From Paenibacillus sp. UNC499MF (lineage in GTDB: Bacteria > Bacillota > Bacilli > Paenibacillales > NBRC-103111), in contig NZ_FNVF01000001.1 in NCBI RefSeq assembly GCF_900107975.1, positions 873,237-937,236 of the forward strand: DNA of 64,000 nt. Direction: 5' to 3'. The translations under genes and the position numbers were made by a program. The notes under the pieces are model-generated. The model worked only from the letters and a program-made list of their open reading frames with translations. It was not told where the DNA came from and made no database searches. This document shows positions 7,754-16,516 of this stretch, in pieces (the first letter of the stretch is position 1; every line of letters begins with the position of its first letter).

Positions 7754-8993
7754 GAAGAAGCCGGAGAGCCTCCGCATCCTGATTACCGGAGGCCGGGCGC
7801 CCGCCGCACTGGATTTGGCCCGCCAGCTTTCCGCCCTCGGCCATACGATTTGCGCGGCGGAAAGTCTGGGGAGCCCTCTGCTGCGCTTTTCCCGCTGCAT
7901 AGAGAAATTTACCCGCATTCCGGGGCCGCGGGAAAATCCGGACGCGTTTGCGGAAGCGCTGCAAACCGTCGTCCGGGAACAGCGCATCGATCTGCTGATC
8001 CCGACATGCGAAGAGATCTATTACATTGCGGCCATCAAGGACCGGCTCCACGGCTGCACCGTGCTGACCGACAGCTTCGCCAAACTGACCGCGCTTCACG
8101 ACAAAGCGTCTTTTATCCGGCTGGTTGAGGCCATGGGGCTGCCGGCACCTCATACGATTCTGTTGGAAACGGAGGAGGAATTTCGCGCGCTTCCGGAAAA
8201 GGATGACGGCCGTAAATGGGTACTGAAGCCCGTTTACTCCAGATTTGCGAACCACGTGCGCCTGTACAGTCCGGGAGAAGATATGCCCCGGATTGACGTT
8301 TCGCAGAAGAACCCGTGGGTTGCCCAGCATTTCGTCGAAGGACGGGAGTACTGCACCTATGCGATTGCCCATGAAGGCCGCCTGACCGCCTATGCGGATT
8401 ATGCCCCCGATTATACGGCGGGGCGCGGGGCCGGTATTTATTTTAAATCGTGCGGCCGGCAGGATCTTTACGGATGGGTGGAGCGATTTGTCCGCGAAAC
8501 CGGATTTACGGGACAAATCGCGTTTGACTTTATCGTCACTGAAGCCGGGGTTATCTATCCGCTGGAGTGCAATCCGCGGGCAACGAGCGGGCTTCATCTT
8601 TTTACGCCCGAAGAGGGGATAGACCGGGCTCTGCTGGACTGCTCGGAAACGGTTGTAACGCCTTCTCCCGGCGGCCGTCCCGCCATGATTACCGCCGCGA
8701 TGCTGATGTACGGAGCGGCCGCGGACCGTACGCCCGCCGGGTTCCGTCACTGGATCGCCAGCCTTGCGCGCGGCAGGGATGTGATTTTCAGCCCGGGCGA
8801 TTGGGGGCCTGCCCTTGCCCAAGGGCGGATTTTGCTGGACTTATGGAGAGAGGCGCGGGCAAAACGCGTGCCGCTTAAAGAAATGACCACATACGACATC
8901 GAATGGAATGGTTGCTATGAAAGCTTTGGTGACGGGGGCGACAGGTTTTCTCGGAGGAAATCTGGTGCGCCGCCTGCTGGAGGAAGGCTATGA
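7743..8993 (+). CDS. ATP-grasp domain protein (first of two paralogues)
   Basis: A 416-residue protein of the carbamoyl-phosphate-synthase-like ATP-grasp group, which joins a carboxylate to an amine or thiol through an acyl-phosphate. An N-terminal pre-ATP-grasp Rossmann part (ILITGGRAPAALDLARQL) is followed by KWVLKPVYSRFANHV, AQHFVEGREYC and the Mg/ATP segment PLECNPRATSGLHLF. It starts at TTG inside the end of the KASIII gene, implying translational coupling. Its C-terminus runs 77 bases into the next gene; homology with the second ATP-grasp protein ends at YDIEWNG, so the last 25 or so residues look like a run-on tail. The substrate is unknown. Confidence 0.85.
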   Translation: MSIRKKPESLRILITGGRAPAALDLARQLSALGHTICAAESLGSPLLRFSRCIEKFTRIPGPRENPDAFAEALQTVVREQRIDLLIPTCEEIYYIAAIKDRLHGCTVLTDSFAKLTALHDKASFIRLVEAMGLPAPHTILLETEEEFRALPEKDDGRKWVLKPVYSRFANHVRLYSPGEDMPRIDVSQKNPWVAQHFVEGREYCTYAIAHEGRLTAYADYAPDYTAGRGAGIYFKSCGRQDLYGWVERFVRETGFTGQIAFDFIVTEAGVIYPLECNPRATSGLHLFTPEEGIDRALLDCSETVVTPSPGGRPAMITAAMLMYGAAADRTPAGFRHWIASLARGRDVIFSPGDWGPALAQGRILLDLWREARAKRVPLKEMTTYDIEWNGCYESFGDGGDRFSRRKSGAPPAGGRL

Positions 8994-9912
8994 AGTGACG
9001 GCGATAGGTCGCAACCCGGAAGCGGGAAGAAGACTTATGCTGGAAGGAGCCGGCTTCCTGCGGATGGACCTGGCGTCTGAGGAGATGCCGGCAGCCGTAC
9101 GGGGCCACGAGCTTGTTTTTCACTGCGGAGCGATGTCCGCTCCGTGGGGGGCTTACCGGGACTTTTACACCTCCAATGTGACGGGGACGCGGCAGATCAT
9201 CCGGGGGTGCATGGAGCACGGCGTCCGACGGCTGATCTACGTGTCGACGCCGTCGATCTATTTCGATTACCGGGACCGACTGGGAATCTCCGAAGAAGAA
9301 CCCCTGCCGCTAAGAGGCGTCAACGGCTACGCACAGACGAAACGTCTGGCGGAAAACGAACTCGATGCCGCCCATAAAGCCGGGCTCCCGGTAATCACGA
9401 TCCGCCCGAGAGGGCTCTTCGGACCCGGAGACACGGCGATTTTCCCGCGGCTGCTGCGCGCCAACGAGGAGAAGTTCGTGCCGGTTTTCGGCGGCGGACG
9501 CGCATTTATGGATGTCACTTACATCGACAACGTGACGGAAGCGCTTCTGTGCTGCGCGCGCGCCGATCAAGCCTGCGACGGGCGGAAGTATAACATCACC
9601 AACGGCGAGCCCGTTTATGTGTACGAGCTGCTGGAGGAGCTTTTCCGGCTGCTGGAAATGCCCTTCCGCGCGAGGAAAATACCGTATCCGGCCGCATACG
9701 GTGCCGCCGCGGCAATGGAAGCCTTCGCGGCGCTTCCTTTCGTGCGCAAAGAACCGATGCTCACGAGATACACGGTAGCGCTGCTCGCTTTCAGCCAGAC
9801 GCTGGATATATCCAAAGCGCAGCGTGAGCTCGACTACAGGCCCCCGGTGTCCGTCGCTGACGGTATCCGGCGCTTCAGCCGGTGGTGGAAGGAACAGGAG
9901 GAACGAGCATGA
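8917..9912 (+). CDS. NAD(P)-dependent epimerase/dehydratase-type reductase
   Basis: A 331-residue extended short-chain dehydrogenase. GATGFLGGNLVRRLL (residues 6-20) is the dinucleotide-binding motif, and the catalytic Tyr-Lys pair is in GYAQTKRLAE, with STPSIYF upstream supplying the Ser/Thr. It resembles the 3-beta-hydroxysteroid-dehydrogenase/OleD group as much as sugar epimerases, so reduction of a beta-keto product of the neighbouring KASIII is plausible but inferred. The ATG at 8917 gives the Rossmann start; its ribosome binding site is weak and the start lies inside the ATP-grasp gene, so translation is probably coupled. Confidence 0.88.
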   Translation: MKALVTGATGFLGGNLVRRLLEEGYEVTAIGRNPEAGRRLMLEGAGFLRMDLASEEMPAAVRGHELVFHCGAMSAPWGAYRDFYTSNVTGTRQIIRGCMEHGVRRLIYVSTPSIYFDYRDRLGISEEEPLPLRGVNGYAQTKRLAENELDAAHKAGLPVITIRPRGLFGPGDTAIFPRLLRANEEKFVPVFGGGRAFMDVTYIDNVTEALLCCARADQACDGRKYNITNGEPVYVYELLEELFRLLEMPFRARKIPYPAAYGAAAAMEAFAALPFVRKEPMLTRYTVALLAFSQTLDISKAQRELDYRPPVSVADGIRRFSRWWKEQEERA

Positions 9913-10754
9913 AACTGACGATGCACTGCACAGGTACATGCAAACAGCTGGAGAGTTTGTCTATGCGCGGAGGGAAATGGAAGTCCATCGCGTTTCCGGG
10001 TCTTTTTGCTATGATAGAGCATCCTTCCGAAGGGTTAATTTTGTTTGACACGGGATATTCCCCGCGGTTTGCGGAGGCGACGAGGCGGCTGCCTTATGCC
10101 CTCTACCGCTGGACGACTCCGGTAGATACGGAGGGATATCTGTCCGCGGCAGAGCATGTAAAGGCGGCCGGATACGTTCCGGAGGATGTGACTTCGGTCA
10201 TTATTTCGCATTTTCATGGAGATCACATCTGCGGGCTGGGAGACTTTCCGAACGCGAAGTTAATCTGCTCCAAAGCGGGCTACGAATCGGTCGCTGCTTT
10301 AAAAGGGCTGGCCGCGGTAAAAAGGGCGGTGCTTCCGGACCTGATTCCGCCGGATTTCGAGGCCCGGGCGAGCTGGGTGGAACAGTGCCCGGAAGCGGAC
10401 CTGCCGGCCGTGTGCCGCCCGTTCGAACGGGGCCGGGACCTGTTTGGCGACGGAAGCGTGACCGCCGTGGATCTTTCCGGCCATGCCGCGCACCAGATCG
10501 GCGTTTTCCTCAGAGGAACGGACGGAACCCCCGTGCTGCTCGGCGCGGACGCAAGCTGGTCGGCGCAGGCCGTCCGGGAGAACCGGCTGCCCAGTCCGCC
10601 CGCTTTTATTTTGTTCGACGGTAGGCGGGACTACAAACGCACTTTCGGCAATCTCGTCGAGCTGCAGCGCAGGCAGCCGGGGATGCGCCTTCTTTTTACC
10701 CATTGCGCGGAAGCGTGGGAACTTTGCGGAAAGGAGGGCATTGAACTCCCGTGA
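9909..10754 (+). CDS. MBL-fold metallo-hydrolase
   Basis: A 281-residue metallo-beta-lactamase-fold enzyme. The metal-binding signature is clear in SHFHGDHICG (HxHxDH), with GHAAHQIGVF giving the next His and LLGADASW the bridging Asp. The start overlaps the previous stop as ATGA and has AGGAGG 7 bases upstream. In this operon it may act as a thioesterase or lactonase releasing an acyl product, but the family also includes glyoxalases and phosphodiesterases, so the reaction is not fixed. Confidence 0.88.
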   Translation: MKLTMHCTGTCKQLESLSMRGGKWKSIAFPGLFAMIEHPSEGLILFDTGYSPRFAEATRRLPYALYRWTTPVDTEGYLSAAEHVKAAGYVPEDVTSVIISHFHGDHICGLGDFPNAKLICSKAGYESVAALKGLAAVKRAVLPDLIPPDFEARASWVEQCPEADLPAVCRPFERGRDLFGDGSVTAVDLSGHAAHQIGVFLRGTDGTPVLLGADASWSAQAVRENRLPSPPAFILFDGRRDYKRTFGNLVELQRRQPGMRLLFTHCAEAWELCGKEGIELP

Positions 10755-12106
10755 AACTCGCCCTGCTGCTTAAACAATACGCTTTGACCAAATGGAACAA
10801 ACATAGATGGAAAAGCCGGGAACATCTTGAAGCGTGGCAAAATGCGCGAGTCCGCGCTTTTCTCGAAGAAACCCGGCGCAAGTCGCCATTCTACGCCCGC
10901 CTGTATGACGGTCTTCCGCTTGAAAACTGGCGTGAATGGCCGACTATCGACAAGGCGGCCATGATGGACGGCTTCGACGAGCTGAACACAGCGGGCATCA
11001 CGAAGGACGAAGCGCTCCATGCGGCACTTCAGGCGGAGCGCGAACGCGACTTTACCCCCGAGCTAAACGGCGTTACCGTCGGGCTCTCCTCCGGCACGTC
11101 GGGCAGCCGCGGGCTGTTCATCGTCAGCGCCGGGGAAAGAGCGGCGTGGGCAGGGGCCGCACTGGCAAAGGCGCTGCCGGGCTCTCTGCTGCGCAAGCAC
11201 CGGATCGCCTTCTTTCTCCGCGCGGACAGCAACCTGTACCAGACGGTACAGTCACGGAGAATCCGGTTCAGCTTCTTCGACATGATCCGCCCGGTCCGGG
11301 AGCATATCGAGCGGCTCGGCGGGCTGCAGCCGACCCTTCTGATCGCTCCGCCGTCCATGCTCCGGCTGCTGGCGGAAGCGAAGCGGCGGGGGGAATTGGC
11401 GATTGCGCCGGACAAGATCATTTCCGTCGCGGAAGTGCTGGAGCCGATTGACCGGCAGGTGATCGAGCATGTTTTCGGTACCCGGCTGCACCAGATTTAC
11501 CAGTGCACCGAAGGGTTTCTGGGCGCGACGTGCGAACACGGGACGCTGCATCTCAACGAGGATATCGCCGTGATCCAGCGGGAGTATGTGGATGCGGAGC
11601 GGCGGACGTTCATGCCGGTGATTACGGATTTCTCGCGTACATCCCAGCCCATCATTCGCTACCGGCTGAACGATCTGCTCACGCTCCGGGATGAGCCTTG
11701 TCCCTGCGGTTCGGTGTTCACGGCGGTCGAATCCGTCAGCGGACGCGCGGACGATTTATTCTTCGGCCGGAGTACGGAGGTGGGCGGAGACGTTCCCCTC
11801 TTTCCGGATTTTATCCGGCGGGCGGTTATGATGGCTTCGGACGAAATAACCGAGTACAAAGTCGTCCAGCTCGGTCCGGAAAGTCTGGAAGTATCAGTCC
11901 GCACAAAAGAAGGAGCGCCGGACGTCACAGGAGCGCTCCGGCGGGAACTGACCGGCATTTTCGGGCAGCATGGCTGCCTGCCTCCCGAAATTACGTTTAC
12001 GCCTTACTCGTTTCAGCCGGGGTTAACGAAATTGCGTAGAATTGAGCGCGCTTTTTCCGTGGAGAAGGGTAGGGGGGCCGACGAAGAGAGGAACGTCAGA
12101 AGATGA
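10751..12106 (+). CDS. Adenylate-forming ligase, F390-synthetase/PaaK-like
   Basis: A 451-residue acyl-adenylating enzyme. The nucleotide loop is GLSSGTSGSRG (about residues 114-124), QIYQCTEGFLG matches the A5 region, YRLNDLL the ribose-binding Asp, and CPCGS the cysteine pair typical of PaaK and coenzyme-F390-synthetase relatives. It would activate a carboxylic acid as an AMP ester for transfer to CoA, an amine or a hydroxyl. It starts with GTG overlapping the upstream stop (GTGA) and overlaps the next ATP-grasp gene by 4 bases. True F390 synthesis is unlikely because this organism group lacks F420-dependent methanogenesis. Confidence 0.87.
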   Translation: MKLALLLKQYALTKWNKHRWKSREHLEAWQNARVRAFLEETRRKSPFYARLYDGLPLENWREWPTIDKAAMMDGFDELNTAGITKDEALHAALQAERERDFTPELNGVTVGLSSGTSGSRGLFIVSAGERAAWAGAALAKALPGSLLRKHRIAFFLRADSNLYQTVQSRRIRFSFFDMIRPVREHIERLGGLQPTLLIAPPSMLRLLAEAKRRGELAIAPDKIISVAEVLEPIDRQVIEHVFGTRLHQIYQCTEGFLGATCEHGTLHLNEDIAVIQREYVDAERRTFMPVITDFSRTSQPIIRYRLNDLLTLRDEPCPCGSVFTAVESVSGRADDLFFGRSTEVGGDVPLFPDFIRRAVMMASDEITEYKVVQLGPESLEVSVRTKEGAPDVTGALRRELTGIFGQHGCLPPEITFTPYSFQPGLTKLRRIERAFSVEKGRGADEERNVRR

Positions 12107-13404
12107 ATGTGCTTCTCACAGGCTGCCGCTCCTACACGGCTCTGGATCTGGCGAGACGGTTTCGTGCCTGCGGGTGGAATGTTTTTGCCGCAGACAGTGT
12201 AAAATTTCCGGTCTGCCGCGGTTCACGGGCGGTGAAAAAGTTTTTCCATATTCCTTCACCGAGAGAAGGATACCGGGAGTTTATTGACGCGCTGTCGGCC
12301 GTTATCCGGACGGCCGGAATCGATCTGCTTCTGCCCACGAGTGAGGAAATCTTCTATATCGCTCATGGCCGGGAAGAACTGGCCCGATACTGCCGCGTGT
12401 TCTGCGACGATTTCGACGTGCTGAAATCGCTGCACAACAAGTGGACATTTTCCTTGCATACGGAAGGAAAGTCCGTGAAAACTCCCGCGACGAAGCTGCT
12501 CACGTCCGCCGCCCGGCTTGAAGAACTCGGCGATCCTTCCGCTTTCGCGTTCAAGCCGGTGTACAGCCGCTTCGCTTCGGAGGCGCTTCTGGCTCCGTCC
12601 CGGCTTCCGGCGGGATTTGCGCCGTCCGTGGAGCGCCCCTGGATCGCGCAGAGGTATGTCCGCGGCCGGGAGCTGTGCAGCTATCACTTGGCCGCGGACG
12701 GCAAAATCACGGCCTCCGGCTCCTACGAGCCGCTGTACCGGCTCGGCCAGGCTTCCGGCTATTACTTCAAGCCGGTACACCGCGAGAAAATCGACAGCTT
12801 TGCGGCCGAACTGGTCCGCAAGCTCGATTTTACAGGGCATGTGGCGTTTGACTACATAGAGGAAAAGGACGGGACCCTGCATGTGCTCGAATGCAACCCG
12901 CGGGCGACGAGCGGGCTGCATCTCGCCGGCACCGCGGGGCTGATGAAGCCGTTCGGCGGAATGCGAGAAGCAGTTCCGGAAACAACCGCGGAGAAGTTTT
13001 TGGAGGAAGGCGCTGCTCCTGGGGCTGTATATTGCGGGTGGAAACCTGGCGAATTATCATCACATCATGCGCCGGACAACCGACCGGCAGGATCGGCCGG
13101 GCGGGCAAGCCCGTCAAACCCGGCAAACCCAGCAAACCCCGAGTCCGCGGAAGCTCCCCGGATGATCGGGTATGCCATGCTGGGAAATCCCTTTTACCAC
13201 GGCTTTGGGCTCTCCGGAATCGCGCGGTGGCTGAGCGATTTCCGCAGCGGACGGGATGTGCTTTTCAGCCGGGAAGACCCGTGGGTGCCATTGCTGCATG
13301 GAGGCAGTCTGGCCGAAACGGTTTTCGACTCGCTGCGGAAGCGGGTCGCTTTTAAGGATGCGGCAACGGCCGACATCGAATGGGACGGCGAAGATTTGAA
13401 GTGA
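12103..13404 (+). CDS. ATP-grasp domain protein (second paralogue, with insertion)
   Basis: A 433-residue paralogue of the ATP-grasp protein encoded four genes upstream: both share VYSRFA in the nucleotide-binding strand, ECNPRATSGLHL in the metal site and (A/Y)DIEW(D/N)G at the end. It differs by about 45 extra residues near 300-350 that are low in complexity (Pro, Asn, Ala, Ser, including SNPANPANP). It overlaps the adenylating enzyme by ATGA and has GAGAGGAACG upstream. Two ligases in one operon suggest two successive amide or ester bond formations, an inference. Confidence 0.85.
   Translation: MNVLLTGCRSYTALDLARRFRACGWNVFAADSVKFPVCRGSRAVKKFFHIPSPREGYREFIDALSAVIRTAGIDLLLPTSEEIFYIAHGREELARYCRVFCDDFDVLKSLHNKWTFSLHTEGKSVKTPATKLLTSAARLEELGDPSAFAFKPVYSRFASEALLAPSRLPAGFAPSVERPWIAQRYVRGRELCSYHLAADGKITASGSYEPLYRLGQASGYYFKPVHREKIDSFAAELVRKLDFTGHVAFDYIEEKDGTLHVLECNPRATSGLHLAGTAGLMKPFGGMREAVPETTAEKFLEEGAAPGAVYCGWKPGELSSHHAPDNRPAGSAGRASPSNPANPANPESAEAPRMIGYAMLGNPFYHGFGLSGIARWLSDFRSGRDVLFSREDPWVPLLHGGSLAETVFDSLRKRVAFKDAATADIEWDGEDLK
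13112..13141 (+). repeat. Short low-complexity insertion in ATP-grasp gene
   Basis: A run of near-identical acccggcaa / acccagcaa units inside the second ATP-grasp gene, encoding NPANPANP. A close copy lies at 26797-26829 inside an unrelated flavoprotein gene. It keeps the reading frame in both. Confidence 0.7.
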
Positions 13405-13476
13405 AGGTCTGATGCCTGATGCGCTTAAGAACCTTTTTTAACCGCAAAACCTATAACGGAACGGGAGGTGCCGCCG

Positions 13477-14037
13477 GTGCGGGACTATACTTTTGACGAA
13501 ACGTTTGTAAAACGAGCGGGGGCGCGGGAAGAAATTTTGGAGATGTTCCTTCGGAATTGGAAGCTTCCCCTGACGGAAGACGAAACTGAAGAGATCGCCG
13601 CAAGACAGAAAAATCCTTTTCCGGCGAACTCGCCCTTTTACGATTCCTACATCCCGATCGATCCCGCCGGATGGCGTATGCCGCAGGGGGAACTGCCGCA
13701 CGCGTATGCGGATTTATTGCGCTACTCGGACGGAGGAGAATTTCAGAACGGGGAACGATATTTCCAATTTTTCTCCACATCCGACTTCCGGGAAATGAAC
13801 CTGGCGTACGAGCTGCCCGAATATATGCCTTTGTCCGTTTCTTTTGCGATGGACGGCTGCGGAAACCATTATCTTTTCGATATGAGACAAGCGCCGGTGA
13901 AAGGCGAATATCCCATCCTTGCCGCGCATTCGGGCAGCCTGGGGTACGATGACTGCGTCCGGGTGGCGGATTCCTTCGAGGAGCTGTGCCGGGGAAGAAG
14001 CTCGCTGGACGATGAATTAGACAGCCGTTACACCTGA
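13477..14037 (+). CDS. SMI1/KNR4 family protein
   Basis: A 186-residue member of the SMI1/KNR4 (SUKH) group. ELPHAYADLLRYSDGGEF is the family's LPxxYxxfLxxsdGG core, followed by FAMDGCGNHYLFDMR, GEYPILAAHSG and the VADSFEELCRG end helix. GTG at 13477 is chosen because GGGAGG lies 8 bases upstream. It sits inside the biosynthetic operon, 72 bases after the ATP-grasp gene and 19 before the acyltransferase-like gene. Its role there is unclear: SUKH proteins bind protein partners, and some are immunity factors. Confidence 0.82.
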   Translation: MRDYTFDETFVKRAGAREEILEMFLRNWKLPLTEDETEEIAARQKNPFPANSPFYDSYIPIDPAGWRMPQGELPHAYADLLRYSDGGEFQNGERYFQFFSTSDFREMNLAYELPEYMPLSVSFAMDGCGNHYLFDMRQAPVKGEYPILAAHSGSLGYDDCVRVADSFEELCRGRSSLDDELDSRYT

Positions 14038-14056
14038 ACGGCCGGGGAGGGACTCA

Positions 14057-15250
14057 ATGACACAGCCGGCTGAATCTACAGAAGAATGGCAGGCGGAGCA
14101 GAATAATTTGAACGGGGCTGAGGAGTGTACTCCCGTGAATGAAAGCGGCCCGGGGAAATCTCATCCGGCGAACGAGATGACGAGGGCCTACACAGAGCCG
14201 CTGATCGACGGCGGCACCGAAGCGTATATCCGGAACGTGCGGACGACAATGGAACTGGTCCGGGCCGGAGAGCAGCTGCTTCCCGTAACGGTGAACGAAA
14301 CGGAGTACGAGAACTCCTATGTTTGTTCGCCTTATTCGACCTACGTGTCCTACGCGCTGGAAGAGCTGGTGCTGTTCAAGAGCGAGCTGCTGAAAAGCGT
14401 ATTGCGGGGAGTGATAGGCTTCCTATCGCCGCTGCTGAAAGGCGCCCGGATCAACCGGAACGTGCATGTCAATAACTGGCTGCTTTCCACGAATTTGTAC
14501 GAGGAACTGCCGCGGGAGGATATCCGTGAGCTGACCGGCGGTCTGCTGAAGCGTTATCCGTCGCATGCTATCATTTTCAGGTCGCTGAATGAGGTGACCA
14601 ATCCGCAGCTGATGAAGGATCTGACGAAACTGGGATGGATTTTCGTTCCGAGCCGGCAGGTGTACTTTTTCGACGGGCGCGAGCCGGATTATATGCACAA
14701 ATCGAACAACGTATGGGACAAAAAGCTGCTCAGGCGCTCACCGCTGCGGATTGTGGGGCACGAGGAGATTGTACCGTCCGATTATCCGCGCATCGTGGAG
14801 CTTTACGAGGATTTGTACATCCGTAAATATTCCCGGCTGAATCCGCGGTTTACGGAAGCTTATATCGCCAATTGCCATAAGCACGGGCTGCTTCGGATCG
14901 GCGGTTTGAGAGACAGCTCGGGGATATTGCAGGGTGTGATCGGCTGTTTCGAAAAAGCCGGCGTCATCACGGCGCCGCTGGTCGGCTACAACACCTCTCT
15001 TCCGCAGAAGGACGGGCTTTACCGGATGCTGATGAATCTGGTGCTGACCCGGGCGGCCGAACAATCGAAGCTGCTGCATTTAAGCTCCGGCGCAGCGCAT
15101 TTCAAGCGTATCCGGGGAGGAAGCCCGGCCATCGAATACAGCGCCGTTTATATCCGGCATCTGCCGCTGAGGCGGCGGGCCGTATGGCTCGGATTAAGTC
15201 GACTTTTGAATGGAGTTGGGGTACCCGTGATGAGGAAGTACCGGTTATGA
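14057..15250 (+). CDS. Acyltransferase-like protein (weak GNAT resemblance)
   Basis: A 397-residue protein with no confident family match by eye. The first 40 residues are hydrophilic and probably disordered. The second half (about 230-390) shows GNAT-like order: RIVELYEDLYIRKYS, GLLRIGGLRDSSGILQGVIG and a C-terminal helix-strand with GAAHFKRIRGG. A strong GGGGAGGG lies 7 bases before the ATG. The stop overlaps the Rieske gene start (ATGA). An N- or O-acyltransferase acting on the operon's product fits the context, but this is a guess. Confidence 0.6.
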   Translation: MTQPAESTEEWQAEQNNLNGAEECTPVNESGPGKSHPANEMTRAYTEPLIDGGTEAYIRNVRTTMELVRAGEQLLPVTVNETEYENSYVCSPYSTYVSYALEELVLFKSELLKSVLRGVIGFLSPLLKGARINRNVHVNNWLLSTNLYEELPREDIRELTGGLLKRYPSHAIIFRSLNEVTNPQLMKDLTKLGWIFVPSRQVYFFDGREPDYMHKSNNVWDKKLLRRSPLRIVGHEEIVPSDYPRIVELYEDLYIRKYSRLNPRFTEAYIANCHKHGLLRIGGLRDSSGILQGVIGCFEKAGVITAPLVGYNTSLPQKDGLYRMLMNLVLTRAAEQSKLLHLSSGAAHFKRIRGGSPAIEYSAVYIRHLPLRRRAVWLGLSRLLNGVGVPVMRKYRL

Positions 15251-16326
15251 ATCGGACGAGGAACGATGTTAGCAAAACGGACGGCGCGAAGGAATCCGCC
15301 GTGTACGCGGAGCTGGAAAAGCACTGGCTGCCGCTCTGCCCGTCGCAGGATCTGAAGCGCAAGCCGCTCGGGCTGACGGTGCTTGACGTGCCGCTCGTCC
15401 TGTTCCGCACGGAGGAGGGCGTACACGCCCTGCTGGACCGCTGCCCGCACCGGAATGTGCCTCTGTCGGGAGGGCGACTGAAAGCGGGAAAGCTGGTCTG
15501 CCCTTACCACGGGTGGGAATTCGACGGAACCGGAACATGCACCCGGGTGCCGGGTCTGTGCACGTTCAAGCCGGGTCCGCACCAGGACGCGTCTCCGGTT
15601 GCCGTGCGTGAGCGGGACGGCTTCGTCTGGGTCCGGCTCGGTGAAGGGAAGGCCGCCGGGGAGCCGGATGGAATGCCCGGTCCGGAGCCTTTGTCCCTGC
15701 CGTTTATGAACGACCCGGAGTACTACTCCTTCGTCTGGAAAACGGCCGTCCGGGGATCGCTGCTGAACGCGGCGGAAAACCTGCTGGACGCCACGCACAC
15801 GCACTATGTCCACGCGGGACTCATCCGGACGGACAGCGGTCGCCAGACCGTGAACGCCCGCATCCGGGCGGAAGGTGCCACCGTTGAGATCGAATATACA
15901 GGCGAGTCCGGGCAGGCCGGTCTTATCTCGCGCTTGTTCGAGCGGGACAGGCAGCGGAGCTACGGCCGGTTCTTTATGCCGGGTGTCGCCCAGATAGAAT
16001 ATTCCTCCGAGAAAGGCTTAACGCTGCTCATCACCGCCGTGATGAGACCGACTTCCTACGCTTATCAGGATATTTACGCGGTCATTACCATGAAGCGCGG
16101 CCGGTTCACGAACGGGCTGAAGAAGCGGCTGCTTACCCCTTTTCTGAAAAAAGCGCTAAACCAGGACATCGCGATCGTCGAGACCCAGCAGAGGGCCCTG
16201 GAACGCTGGGGCGGCGAAAGCTTTCATTCCACGCAGGCGGACCTGATCCGTCCTTACCTGGAGCAGCTTATGAAAGGGAAAGTATACGACGCTCCTTATG
16301 AGAAGAAGGTCCAGTTGTTTGTGTAG
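15247..16326 (+). CDS. Rieske 2Fe-2S oxygenase, large-subunit type
   Basis: A 359-residue Rieske non-haem iron oxygenase. The [2Fe-2S] ligands are in CPHRNVPLSGG and CPYHGWEF (about residues 59-86). The catalytic domain carries LLDATHTHYVHAG, which provides the Asp and two His of the mononuclear iron site. Such enzymes hydroxylate, desaturate or cyclise, and need a ferredoxin reductase that is not encoded nearby. It ends the nine-gene operon. Its presence argues for an oxidatively tailored product rather than a plain lipid. Confidence 0.9.
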   Translation: MNRTRNDVSKTDGAKESAVYAELEKHWLPLCPSQDLKRKPLGLTVLDVPLVLFRTEEGVHALLDRCPHRNVPLSGGRLKAGKLVCPYHGWEFDGTGTCTRVPGLCTFKPGPHQDASPVAVRERDGFVWVRLGEGKAAGEPDGMPGPEPLSLPFMNDPEYYSFVWKTAVRGSLLNAAENLLDATHTHYVHAGLIRTDSGRQTVNARIRAEGATVEIEYTGESGQAGLISRLFERDRQRSYGRFFMPGVAQIEYSSEKGLTLLITAVMRPTSYAYQDIYAVITMKRGRFTNGLKKRLLTPFLKKALNQDIAIVETQQRALERWGGESFHSTQADLIRPYLEQLMKGKVYDAPYEKKVQLFV

Positions 16327-16407
16327 GCTCTGCATTCGAGCATTCGACATCCGGCTCTTCTTTTAAAATCCGCAGAATTTCAGATAAATGTTGTTATTTC
16401 CGTGAAT

Positions 16408-16442
16408 AGAGATGGGATTTCTGGAAAATCTCTTATTTTTTC
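16408..16442 (+). terminator. Possible terminator of the nine-gene operon
   Basis: AGAGAT and ATCTCT arms enclose a 14-base loop and are followed by TTATTTTTT. The stem is short, so the call is tentative. Confidence 0.5.
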
Positions 16443-16516
16443 GAAACCTTTATGCCTGAAAGAGACGGAAGTATAGTACACTTAATAAGATCTTATCTGA
16501 AAGTATAGAAAGCTGT

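Noticed and set aside
6680-7987. 435-codon open frame on the minus strand
   Set aside because: Antisense to the intact KASIII gene, rich in Arg and Gln, with no recognisable domain.
10751-12106. True coenzyme F390 synthetase
   Set aside because: Family resemblance only; no F420 biosynthesis genes are present in the window and the context is biosynthetic.
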